Shown here one piece after another: positions 46,343 to 57,082 of a stretch of DNA of 64,000 nt. Each line of letters opens with the position of its first letter. The stretch's first letter is position 1. The stretch covers positions 20,072,407 to 20,136,406 of the forward strand of contig OY829539.1 in NCBI GenBank assembly GCA_963691705.1. The letters are read 5' to 3'. The position numbers were made by a program, and so were the translations under genes. The stretch comes from Viola odorata (lineage: Eukaryota; Streptophyta; Magnoliopsida; Malpighiales; Violaceae). Under the pieces are notes generated by a model. The model had not been told where the DNA came from. It saw only the letters and a list, made by a program, of their open reading frames with translations, and searched no databases.

Positions 46343-47633
46343 TGATCGTCACTCAAATATACTAAATTTTTCCTGGTGCCTAGATGCACAAATTAATGTG
46401 TACAGGGCAAGACAGGGTCGAACCATAGAGATTGAAGGACTAAAACGCGTTAATAAAGGTGTATGACAAAATATAAGTGCAACAGATCTAGAGAAAGTAA
46501 CACAAAAAGGGGGTTTTATGTTGGTTAATGAATTAACCAACGCAGAATATGGGAGCTAACAAGACAGAAAGTAGAGTAGTTATCCAGGGCATGAAAGTAA
46601 AATATAATCCATGGCAAGAAATACGAAACAGTTCAAGGGCACGAAAGATAATAAAAGAGATATCAATCAGATAGGAAGAGATCTTAGCGAAACGTGTTCC
46701 CTTGGATTGTTTTCTAGGCTGACTAGTCATCGACACAAAAATATTCCAAACTCATGTACAGACCTGCTATAGGGACCGCACATCCATGCCGCATCCCCTG
46801 CTTACCTTCTTAGATAAAAGTCACCCCCCGTTTCCACATATGAGGTGACCTTGACGTTCCGCCATCCTCCCAGGCACGAGTGCGGGGAGGCCACATTCAG
46901 AACGCCCATGAAGGGGAGGTAAGACAGATCTAGGGCGAGTTAGCTCAGCTTGTCAGACCCGTACCGCAGACCCTAGATGACTGTTTACCCCTAGACAGAG
47001 GCCTCTCGCGTTGCCTCCACTAGGTGTCTACTATTATTCCAGGGCTTCGCGTCAGGTATAACCCTGGAAATGACATTACTCATGCAGAAATACTAACAGG
47101 TGATCAGACTCTTAACATTTCTAGACAAGCATGTAATTAAAACGGTAAATAATCATGTGTCACAAGAGAATATATTAAGCTTGCATTAGACCTCTTAGCG
47201 AAACCTACAACCCGTAGAACACCCTTCACTAAGAAGGGGGTGTTTAGCTACTCATACTATGATATAAGCAGTAGGTATTAATAATCATGCAACAACAAAT
47301 AAAGTAAAGAGGAGAAGGAGTAGAAGAAACCGATAGATTAATTAATAATCAACAAGAAAGCTTGCTACAAAACCAACGGCTGTTCTTGATGACCAAAGGA
47401 GAAAAATAAAAGCTGTATGAAAATGTCCTAAGATAGCCGGCCTATGTGTGTGTGTCACAAACCCTAAAGCTAAGTAAGTATATAGGGATAAAGCAAAAAA
47501 TGGTACCTGTACATGTATTAAATGAAAGATTTCATACCTCATGTGTAAATTGCTTTTAAAAGATACCTGTACATTAACAAAACGTCACATTTGATACCTC
47601 GACCTAACGCCGTCCAACTTTCACCGTTAAGCG

Positions 47634-47685
47634 TCCTACGTGGCATGCCACGTCAGGCACTGCTGACGTGGCATGCCACGTAGGA
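47634..47685. repeat. Perfect 23-bp inverted repeat (hairpin)
   Basis: TCCTACGTGGCATGCCACG-type arms of 23 bases around the 6-base loop GCACTG. Each arm contains ACGTGG/CCACGT G-box-like cores. Confidence 0.95.
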
Positions 47686-47797
47686 CAGATTCGACCCGTG
47701 TCTCTTCCCACGGGTTGGATATTTCCAACCCGGTATGAAACGACGTCGTTTTTAGGCCATGTACGAATGATATTAAGCTTTAAAATGCTTCCATCAA

Positions 47798-47868
47798 GGG
47801 AATTCCGAGAATCGAACACAGGACCTCTTGCACCATATGTGAGAAGCATACCACTAGACCAAATGCTC
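47798..47868 (-). pseudogene. tRNA-Pro-like sequence, degenerate
   Basis: On the minus strand GAGCATTTGGTCTAGTGG and GGTCC...GTTCGATTCTCGGAAT follow plant tRNA-Pro closely. The A box (TGGTCTAGTGG) and B box (GTTCGATTC) are intact, but the acceptor stem no longer pairs, the anticodon stem is mismatched and the anticodon loop no longer holds NGG in the right place. It is therefore a relic, either a SINE head or a captured pseudogene. It lies in the insert in the left TIR of MULE-2. Confidence 0.75.
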
Positions 47869-49054
47869 TTGATGTGTTATTATTGATTGCTGGAAAGCTA
47901 TATTACTCTAAAACCCATCCCATTACCGCACCCTTTCCTTAGTTCTCAACCCTAGACCGCCCCACCTTTCTCTCACTTCTCTTCAATTTGGTGAGTAGCT
48001 TTTGATGTTCATCACTTAAAAAATTGTAAAAATGTTAAAATTTCAAAAAAAATTGTAAAAATAAAAAAATAATAATTTAATTAATCTAAAAATTTAGAAA
48101 AAATGTAAAAATTCTAAAAAGATGTAAAAAATTCCAAAAATAATTTAATTAATCCAAAAATCTAGAAAAAACGTAATAATTCTAAAAAAATGTACAAATT
48201 CTAATTTTTTTTTGCATTTTTTTGGATTTTTAGGTTAATTAATTTTATTTTGGAATTTTAACATCTTTCTGAATTTTTAGATTAATTTCTAAATTTTACA
48301 ATTTTTTATAGATTTTTTACATTTTTAACATTTTTTTGGAGTTATTACATTTTTCGATTTTTTTTGGAATTTGTACAAATTTTTTTGATTTTTAGTTTAA
48401 TTAATTATTTGTTAGAATTTTAACATTTTTTTGGGATTTTTTACATTTTTTTTGAAATTATTACATTTTTTGGAAATTTTCAATTTTTTCTGGAGTTTTA
48501 GGTTAATTAAATTATTTTTGCTTAATATAGCTTTCCAGCAATCAAACATGAGGTATGAAATCTTTCATTTAATACATGTACAGGTACCATTTTTTGCTTT
48601 AACCCTAAGTATATATATATATATAGCCTAAAACTAGCTAGGAGACAAAACAGGTAAGGGGAGAGAGAAGCAATGAAGGAGTGACAGCACATGTCCTTGC
48701 AAAGGGAATATTCTGGGATCCTGCGCGCGTCTGACAGCTTTTAGAAACGCATGGCATCCCGTGCGGATCTTTGAAGATGCTTCTCTTTGGTTTCATTTGA
48801 AAGAAGACGCAGAAGTGCCGAGCCCGAGAGACAGCGCACTGGTCCGGTTCGCATCAAGGTCTTGACAACGATCTGGTCTTCTAGGCCTTGAAGCTGGAAA
48901 TCCTCAGAAATGCTCCAAAATAGCTTCTTTTCGATCTTTTCCCCTTTTTGGCGCTAATCTGTAAATAAGATTGGAATAAGGGTCAAATGGTCATATCAAG
49001 CCCCCGAAAGGGCAAGAAAAGGAGGTAAAATCGAGGTCATGAAACGTGCTATCA

Positions 49055-50376
49055 ATGACGCCCGCAATTGGTTTTACGATCTACCCCCTCTATCCATCAC
49101 CAGCTGGCCCGATATGTTCAAAGCCTTCACACAAAAGTACTACCCCACTACTTTGGCCAACGTCACCAAGAAGCAATTGGTATCCATTGTCCAGAAAGAG
49201 AACGAGAACCTAGGACAGTACTATGACCGATATAGAAGGATGCAAACTCTATGTCCCTCGCATAACCTTGCCGATCACACCCTCATTCAATATTTCTACG
49301 AAGGACTGCAAGGGTGAGACAAAGCTCTGATCGATGCTGCCAGTCGTGGTTCTTTACTTGCTCTGACCCCTGCCGATGCGAAAAACCTTCTAGAACTCAT
49401 GGCGAAGAACGTCATGCCGTTAGAGTAAATAACCCCCAATGTCCATGATGCTCGGTCTGCCGCTATGGAAAATCAACTTTCCACCATTACTGGAATGCTT
49501 CAGAACATGTCTGCTAGTCAGCCCGTGCAGATCAAGGTGTGTGGCTTTTGCAATTTCACTGACCACCCCACGGATGCTTGTCCCCATATCCCAGACGAGA
49601 TTGAAGTGAATGTCGTAGGGAATTATAACGGAGCCCCCAGGAAATATGAACCTTACACTCAAAATTACAACAACGGTTGGCGTCACTCGAACCTGAGCTA
49701 CGGCAACAACCAACCACAACCTGGACCGAGCCAACCACAGCCACAAAACCCATTCCAGAATTAGCAGCAACCACCTTTCAACCTTCAGAACTTCAAGCCT
49801 CGACCCAACTATTCCAACAACCAGCAATATCAGTATCAAGCTCTACAAGGACCCGTGTCACCCATGCCTCCTATTGCTGAGGTACCTAATGTTCATAGTA
49901 TCTTGCTTGATCTTCAAAAATAGTTAAGTGTTTTATCTGCAGAAGTGAAAGAGCTGAAGAACGGAGGACGACTGCCGCCACAACCAGAAGCCAACCCTAA
50001 ACATGGAGCATACACCATCACACTCTGCAGTGCTACACAACTACCCGACTGTGAGCAGCTTGCCCACGAAGCTGAACTCCCAAAACCAGCACCTGTAGCT
50101 GACGATGTTAAGGTCACTGCCAAGAAGGAAAAGAAGATTTACACCTCTAGGAAACCAGGTACGCCCATTAAGATTGATGAGAAGTCTGAATTCTCTAAAG
50201 ACTTCATCATCAAGGTTCTCCCGTTTCCGCAAAGGTTAGTCAAAACAAAAAAGGACAAGGAGGAGAAAGAAATTTTTGACTTATTCAGTAAGGTTCAAAT
50301 TAACATTCCACTTTTGCAGGCTATCAAAAATGTTCCATATTATGCTAAGTTTCTGAAATCTTTATGCACTAACAAA
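49055..50376 (+). pseudogene. Athila gag, second part
   Basis: Resumes at ARNWFYDLPPLSITSW and covers the rest of the Gag domain (KKQLVSIVQKENENLGQYYD, LIQYFYEGLQ). A CX2CX4HX4C knuckle (CGFCNFTDHPTDAC, near 49541) follows, then the linker toward protease ([27 protein letters not shown]). Stops include TGA at 49315-49317 and TAG near 49762 and 49921. It ends at a deletion junction near 50376. Confidence 0.86.
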
Positions 50377-51903
50377 TGGTCATACAGGCTTCTACAGGAG
50401 ATTTATCAAGGATTTCTCCAAGATCACACAACCAATGTGCCAGCTACTACAGAAAGACGTTGAGTTCATATTCGACGAGAGCTGCAAGACCGCATTCGAT
50501 CTCCTTAAGCAGAAACTCATCTCGGCCCCTATTATTCTCGCACCGGATTTGACCATTCCGTTCGAAATCATGTGTGATGCAAGCAACAACGCCTTAGGAG
50601 CAGTATTGGGACAGAAGAAAGACCGAGAGGTTTACGTCATCTACTATGCCTCCAAACTCATGGATCCGGCCCAACGAAATTATACCACTACAGAGAAAGA
50701 ACTCCTAGCCGTTGTCTTCACCTTGGATAAGTTTCTCCAGTACCTTTTGGGAACAAATGTCACTGTCTATTCGAACCATACGACCCTCAGATGTCTCTTG
50801 ACAAAACTTTACGCCAAGCCTCGCCTTATTCGGTGGAAACTTTTGCTTCAAGAGTTCAACCTCGAGATCAAAGACAAGAAGGGGACTGAGAACTCAGTAG
50901 CTGATCATCTGAGCCGCCTATCTGATAATTTTTGTGCCACAGGTCACCTCCCCGCGGATTCCTCTCCCTCGGAACAGAAGCGTATCAGAAGGCAAGCCAA
51001 GTCTTAAATTTGGGACAACCCTTACCTTTGGAAATATTGCTCAGACTAGATTATACGCCGCTGCGTGACTACTGACGAGGTACCATCCATCCTCCATTTC
51101 TGCCACTCTTCCACTAAAGGAGGACACTTTGCGGCTAAGAAGACAGCAATGAAGGTCCTAGAAGCCGATCTCTACTGGCCCTCTATTTTCAAAGATAGCT
51201 ACATGTTATGTGCGGCTTGCCCTCGTTGTCAGTGTACATGTAACATTGGTGCTCGAAATCAGATGCCCCTCACAAGTATTATTGCTTGCGAAATTTTCGA
51301 TATTTGGGGTATTAATTTCATGGGTCCCTTCCCCAATTCGTTTGGAAACATATACATCCTCTTAGCAGTTGATTATGTCTCTAAATGGGTTGAGGCTAAG
51401 GCGACCAGAACTAATGATTCCAAAGTTGTTGCAGCCTTCCTTTGCTCTCGTATTTTCAGCAGGTTTGGAACCTCACGTGCCTTTATTAGTGACCGCGGAA
51501 CCCACTTCTGCAACGGTGTCATCACCAGCTTGCTCAACAAATATGGAGTCACACACCGCGTCTCTACAACTTATCACTCGCAAACTAATGGCCAGGCTGA
51601 GGTATCCAACCGCGAGATCAAGTCAATTCTGGAAAAGACCGTCAACCAATCCCGAATGGATTGGAGCTGGAAGCTTGACGATGCCTTATGGGCCTATTGG
51701 ACAACGTTTAAGACTCCTATTGGTATGACCCCTTATCGGCTTGTCTACGGTAAACCTTGCCACTTACCCGTCGAGATCGAACATAAAGCTTTCTGGGCCA
51801 TTCGCAAAGCCAATTTCAACCTTGACAAGGCTGGGCAACATCGCCGCTTACAAATCCAGGAGTTGGAGGAGCTTCGTGACGATGCCTACGAGAATTCCCT
51901 CAT
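50377..51903 (+). pseudogene. Athila pol remnant: RT tail, RNase H, integrase
   Basis: It begins inside the RT connection ([20 protein letters not shown]) and continues into RNase H ([33 protein letters not shown]). The integrase zinc finger follows ([11 protein letters not shown] to CAACPRC) and then the integrase core with D in [12 protein letters not shown] in [10 protein letters not shown] and E in [10 protein letters not shown]. The protease and RT catalytic core (the xxDD motif) are absent. TAA at 51005-51007 and TAG near 51048 lie between RNase H and integrase. It stops at YENS where a solo LTR is inserted and resumes at 55199 (IYKGK). Confidence 0.9.
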
Positions 51904-53654
51904 TGTTGATACCCAAATTTTGACGCCATTTTTAATTAATTTTAGCATTTCTGTTATTTAGTTAATTTACTGTCATTTTCTATTGATTTACTGTCGCTAG
52001 CATTTTTAAGTGTTTCATCGCATTTTAGCATCGTCAGCTTTCGAAATCGCATTTTTTATTTTTCGTCACGTATTTTCATTATTATTTTTAGCCTTAAAAA
52101 TCACATTTTTAACTATCCGGCAGTCTTTTGCTAGTTTTTTCTTCGTTTTAGGTCGTCTCATGATTTTTAGGACTTTTAGTATTTTAGCACATTTTTTAGT
52201 ACTTTTATTTTTTATTATTATTTTCGTTAGAGCTTTTATTGGACCCGAGTAAGTTCGCTCGGACAATAGCTCGAATTTGAAATGTTTTCCATCAACTAGT
52301 TGCTAGATTTTTTTCCGTTCACAACGGTCTACAACGCTTCGTGTAATTTTCGGCGTAACGTCATTATTTTTCCGTTCGAATGTTTCACATTTTTGAACGA
52401 GAAAATAAACACGTTAAACGAGAAATTCTCATCATTCGCTGTAGACAGTTAAACCCGTCATATTTTTCTCTACGCGCTGGTACCTTCGGCTCCAAAAGTC
52501 AGAACGTTTGCTCGCCGGAATCGGCTCGAGGCCATTTAAATAAGGTAAAGGTCAATTTGATCTCAACCGTTGGTCTGGTCAACCAAGAAAAGTCAACCAG
52601 ATCAATGGTTGACTAATTATCAAGCCATGGTGCATGCATACCAAGGACGTGCGCAAACAGTGGATCAGGCCACCGAGCAGCCTGCTCCCAACGTCCTGTC
52701 CCTTCTCCCCTAGCTCAGAACCGTTTCCCGTCCCATCCACCATCATCACGACCTCCCCTAGCTCCGCCAGCGCACGACCACGACAACCACGCGCAGCACC
52801 GTGTCCGGCAAGCCACGCGATCTGTGGCTATAAATACAAGCATCCATCCAACGTAAAACGGGCACCAAATCCGCAAGAAACCCTTGCTTCTTCTCCCTCT
52901 TGATCAGTTGCTCACTTAGAGCGATAATCATCACAGTTTAAAGCTTGAGAGTAAGCTTTCTCTCTCTAGCCTTTTTCATTTTTTTAAGCATTTTCTTCTT
53001 TAATTCGTGTGGCTTGATCTTGAGTAGATTAATTGCTTGTTTTTGTGCCATTAATTCATGTGCATGATGTAGATTAAATACATACTTTCAATTTTAAAAA
53101 ATTGTTAGCTAGATTGTGCGAATTAATTAGTTTTCAATAATTAACGGTTTTGTCATTTTTTCAAAATTAAACTTGGTACGATTTTTATTAAAATTAGAGC
53201 TTCGTACGGTCGAGACGCCGTCGAGGAGACGAGCGTCTCGGTACGAAGATCCCGAGAAACGGACAAGGCTAGCCGGAGCTTGGCCGCCGGCAGTAGCGGC
53301 GGCGACCAAGGGAGAGGACGATGAATAGTGCCATGCAAGGCCTATTCATCCGTCCTTGGTGATGGGCTCGGCCCATCACCCTCCCTTTTATTTTTCATGG
53401 GCCAGGCAGTATTCCTGGCCCATTTTTATTTTCCTTTCATTTTATTAGTTGGGCCCAGCCCATTTTCATTTCTTTCCGAGATTTCGGATCACGCTTTTCC
53501 GTAAAAATATATCGTATGCTTCGTATGATTATTTTCCGTACTATCAACTGTTTAATCTTCTGTACTTATCAACTGTTTAATTTATTCGCACTTTAAATTT
53601 CCGCAATTTACTTTCGGCAATTTAAATTCAATCATTCATTTTACCGCCTACATG

Positions 53655-53960
53655 GTCGGTCGCATTTTAATTTTCGTAAATATCACCTGCTTTATTTTTT
53701 CGCAAGCTGCTGGAAATTCTTCCGCAACATCAACTGTTTTATTTTCTGCAAATATCACCTGCTTTAATTTTTCGCAAGCTGCTGGAAATTCTTCCGCAAC
53801 ATCAACTATTTTATTTTCTGCAAATATCAACTGTTTTATTTTCTGCAAATATCAACTGTTTTATTTTCCGCAAATATCAATTGTTTTATTTTCTGCACAT
53901 ACCAAATTGCTTATTTTCTGCACATATCAAACTGCGTATTTTCTGCAATATCAACCTGTT
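53655..53960 (+). repeat. Tandem repeats (65-bp duplication then about 26-bp units)
   Basis: Two copies of ATCACCTGCTTTA...CGCAAGCTGCTGGAAATTC are followed by several units of AATATCAACTGTTTTATTTT. Inside the Tat-type LTR. Confidence 0.85.
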
Positions 53961-54045
53961 TTATTTCCGGCAAATCATCAACTATTTTAATTCCCTGTAA
54001 ATTGTCAACTGCATTTAATTTTTCTGCACTTATCCAAACAACATC

Positions 54046-54370
54046 TAGATTTCGTATGCGTCAAATAAATCATTTCGCGCATGCAATCAATATCATTTAA
54101 TTTTCGTATGCGTTAAATCCATCATTTATCGCATGCAATCAACACAGCATTTAGATTTCGTATGCGTTAAATCCATCATTTCTCGCATGCAATCAACTTA
54201 GCATTTAATTTTCGTATGCGTTAAATCCATCATTTCTCGTATGCAATCAACTCAGCATTTAATTTTCGTATGCGTTAAATCCATCATTTCTCGCATGCAA
54301 TCAACTCAGCATTTAATTTTCGTATGCGTTAAATCCATCATTTCTCGCATGCAGTCAATTGTCATTTAAA
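54046..54370 (+). repeat. 54-bp tandem repeat, about 6 copies
   Basis: CGTATGCGTTAAATCCATCA recurs with 54-bp spacing (54105, 54159, 54213, 54267, 54321), each copy containing a GCATGC core and CATTTAATTTT. Inside the Tat-type LTR. Confidence 0.92.
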
Positions 54371-55193
54371 TTCTCGCATTTATAAAATTGTTTATTTATT
54401 TTTTGAGCTATCACTAACACTCTCATTTTGTAGGTTTTAATTTCAAGCTTCGCTCGAAAGTACGCCTTTCGCTCCTTTTTATTTATTCAACGCTTTTTGT
54501 AAATATCAATCGTACGCATGATATATAGGACTGCTAGAACTAAAATCAACTCACATGAACAACGTGTTTAAAAACTTGCTTAAAATGCCATGCTCATATG
54601 ATTTTAAATTCTCGCTTATATTGACTGCATGTACATGGGGACTTTCGATCCCACATCAGTTTTATAATTTCAAAACCTATCATTCAAATCTGTACTCTGC
54701 TAAGCTATCCATGATAGAATCACGTAATATTTAATTTAATCATGCATGGCCCGATGATGACATAGAGGGCGCTCATTCAGTCTTACGGAAAATTCAGTCC
54801 CATCACGATACGGTCAGGAATAATCAATCGGTCTTGATAAACGGTAACCCCGTCAGAAAGATTCTTTTTATTATTCCTGAAGGGTCACGATCATAGAAAA
54901 GGCTAAAGTGACGATTCCTCTGAGGGCCCCATTTTTCAAAATGCATTTTATCAAACACCTTTTTAAACACCTCTCTCATCAACTGGTAACCATTTTCGGA
55001 TGTGACTCGGGTGCCTTTAGTTTTTTTATTTATTATATTTCTTATGCCATGACGATTAAGGTTCCCTAAAACCTAGCAACCAAATTAGGGTGGCGACTTC
55101 ATTGCATGCTGCTAGGCGTCCCTTTTACGCCGAGCATCTGAAGGTCTCAAGTTCGTTGCATACTCGCGAATTTTTAATTTTTGGGGCGCGACA

Positions 55194-56034
55194 CACATCT
55201 ACAAGGGCAAGATGAAGGCTTACCACGACAAGCTTCTCTCTCACAAATCTTTCACTATCGGACAGAAAGTTCTGTTATATAATTCCCGTTTGAGGTTATT
55301 TTCAGGTAAGTTGAAGTCCAAGTGGACCGGACCATATGTTGTCACTCCAACTGCAACCTCCGTCTCTGCTGTCACTGGTTCACCTTCAGTGACCACCACC
55401 GCCACCAAATCTCCAACCACCCGCAAAACTCCTCTCTCCTCACCCCAGCAACCACAACCGACTATCCCCGTTGCTACTACTACTCCGGTTGCTGCCATCA
55501 CTACCACTGTCACAACCATCGCTTCCGCCGCCAAAAAGCCACCTCCTACCCCCAAACCCGTTAAGACACCAACGGCCAGACCCATCCTCACCTCACCTTC
55601 AAAACCTCAAACTTCCACACCGAAACCCACTCCCGCTACACCCGTCGTCCCTACCACCGCCATCACACCCGCCGCACTTGATGCCGACGACGAGACCCTC
55701 ATAACCTCGTCCGACGAGTATGAATCTGACTCCGATGAGTCTGCCGACTCTATCAAAACCGCCACCACCACTCAACCAGCTCCGTCTCCTATAGTGCCGC
55801 CGAGTGCCTCTGGCACGATGACTGTTGGTGTTACCACTACGCCCACCCGTCAGGTAGCTCCTCGAGCAAGGAGGAGTCGGGCGAAGAGGAAGACGGTTCA
55901 GAGGAAGGATCCGAAGAAGGTTCAGACGAGGGTTCTGAGGATGACGATGACGTCGTAGCCCCCACTAGTCCAACTCCGACCGAGAAAGCCCAAACTGTCA
56001 CAGCTACCACTCCCACATCAGAGAGCGACGTCTA
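55194..56034 (+). pseudogene. Integrase C-terminus fused to Thr/Pro-rich region, then acidic tail
   Basis: It resumes integrase ([33 protein letters not shown]) and then passes directly into Thr/Pro/Ala-rich sequence ([14 protein letters not shown] and on) instead of the usual pol C-terminus. A shift near 55850 leads to an acidic run ([19 protein letters not shown]) and a TAG at about 56032-56034. This suggests a deletion that joined integrase to the start of the downstream ORF. Confidence 0.75.
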
Positions 56035-56071
56035 GGTCACAGGATCTGTTCCTGCGCCTAGCGGTTTTCCC

Positions 56072-57082
56072 ATGGGTCGAGGGATAACCTCCTGCGGTCA
56101 TTTGATTGGGCCCGTTTGCTACGCCGAGGGCAAACCCAAGGAAGTGAAACTCATAGTCCCCATCGAGGCTGACGATGAAGACAACGAGGAGTTTGTACCT
56201 CCCACCGCCGACACCGCCGAAGACATATCTGAGGAAGCAGAGGTGCTTCCCCCAACTCGCTCCAAGCGCAAATCCCCTGCTACACCATCTGTTCCCTCTC
56301 AACCTCGCAAATCAGCACGCACCTCCAGTAGAGAGGGCAAGACGTCTGTTGCCACTCCAGTAGCTCGTTCTGCCCATGCCAGAGCAGGCACGACCGTGCC
56401 CTTAGCCCAGGTAACACCCAACCTCTCTCACCTTCATGGTTGGTTGGACTTTCCTGATAAGCCCAGTAACGATAGGCTGTTAGCGTTACATGGCATGTGT
56501 GTTGCCCCTTGTGCGCAGCTTGATTTTGAGTTTTTAGAAAAGATGGGTATTTATGCTAGGGTGCATGAGTTGATTGACAATATTGGGTGGAAGGTTCTGT
56601 TTGACCTTGAGCATCCCACTTTTCTTGAGTTGAGCCATGAGTTTTTCACGTCTTTTTGGTTTGATAGTGCTCGCTTTAAGCAAAAGGGTAAGGGTAGCAT
56701 ACATCTAGGAGCTGATAAAGTAATTAATTTTTGCCTGGTCAATGATTGGTCCCGTCTGTCTATTGATCAGTTTAATGTGATGCTTGGCTTTGCCAAGGAG
56801 TCTGATTTGGGTGCCTCTTGGTATCTCGGTGCATTTGTTGCTTATCCCCCCACCTTCGATGTCATCACTACTTTTAAGGAGCTTACTAGTGACCCTTCTG
56901 CCAAGTACAACTCCCGTCGATCTAAAGGCCATCAACTCCGTGACCCTACCCTTCGTATTATGCATCGATGCCTTGCCCTTAACTTCGCGGGCAAGATGAA
57001 CTCCCCGGGCACTATGTCTGTCCAGGAGTTATTTTTCCTGTGGTGTATGCATAAGGGCTATAAGGCCAACTTAGGTTATTAG
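56072..57082 (+). pseudogene. ATHILA ORF-1-like protein downstream of pol
   Basis: Open for 336 residues. The first third is acidic and Ser/Pro-rich with a basic patch (RSKRKSPATPSVPSQPRKSA). From about residue 140 it matches the ATHILA ORF-1 family (FEFLEKMGIYARVHELIDNI, HPTFLELSHEFFTSFWF, RLSIDQFNVMLGF, LRIMHRCLALNF). A TAG at 57080-57082 interrupts it, and related text continues to about 57360. The family is known from Athila elements and has no assigned biochemical function. Its place between pol and the 3' LTR is where some related elements carry an extra structural-type gene. I see no signal peptide or membrane segment in the open part, so I make no claim that it is an envelope protein. 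Confidence 0.83.

Larger units (their letters stand above)
47485..48605. mobile_element. Small non-autonomous MULE (MULE-2)
   Basis: Inverted ends of about 59 bp (47485-47543 and 48547-48605), GGGATAAAGCAAAAAATGG against GGGTTAAAGCAAAAAATGG, with a perfect 10-bp duplication TAAGTATATA at 47475-47484 and 48606-48615. The right TIR continues into TTGATTGCTGGAAAGCTAT. On the left that same text appears only at 47883, so 47544-47882 looks like a later insert inside the left TIR. The centre (48010-48520) is A/T-only simple sequence. Confidence 0.93.
46343..49054 (-). mobile_element. Solo LTR of a related Athila-type family, reversed, containing a MULE
   Basis: TGATCGTCACTC...ACGTGCTATCA with a perfect duplication ATGAC at 46338-46342 and 49055-49059. 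Removing it joins the host gag in frame. On the minus strand it starts TGATAGCACG, carries the same late LTR landmark as the host (TTCGACCCTGT then GTACACA) and ends GATCA, so it is from a sister family. About 1.58 kb once the MULE at 47485-48605 is removed. Confidence 0.92.
51904..55193 (+). mobile_element. Tat/Ogre-type Gypsy solo LTR (3.29 kb)
   Basis: TGTTGATACCCAAATT...TTTTTGGGGCGCGACA, the long LTR with a GGGGCGCGACA end that I associate with the Tat lineage. The flanks CTCAT (51899-51903) and CACAT (55194-55198) match at 4 of 5 bases. Removing it rejoins the integrase frame (YENSL to IYKG). It has a TATA box (GGCTATAAATACAAGC near 52830), GC-rich leader sequence, and two tandem-repeat zones. 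Confidence 0.85.

Noticed and set aside
47798..47868. Functional tRNA-Pro gene
   Set aside because: A and B boxes are good but the acceptor and anticodon stems are mismatched and no proline anticodon sits in the loop.
53648..53848. Minus-strand frame with repeated AENKxVDVAEEFPAACEK peptide
   Set aside because: The protein-like repeat comes from the underlying DNA tandem repeat in a non-coding LTR.
54046..54370. CRISPR-like array
   Set aside because: The 54-bp units abut directly without unique spacers; this is a tandem repeat inside a plant LTR. The same holds for 27846-28005.
55212..55958. Stand-alone mucin-like host protein
   Set aside because: The N-terminus is the integrase tail of the Athila element and the rest is its low-complexity continuation.
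56072..57082. Envelope gene of an endogenous virus
   Set aside because: The similarity is to ATHILA ORF-1; no signal peptide, cleavage site or membrane anchor is visible.
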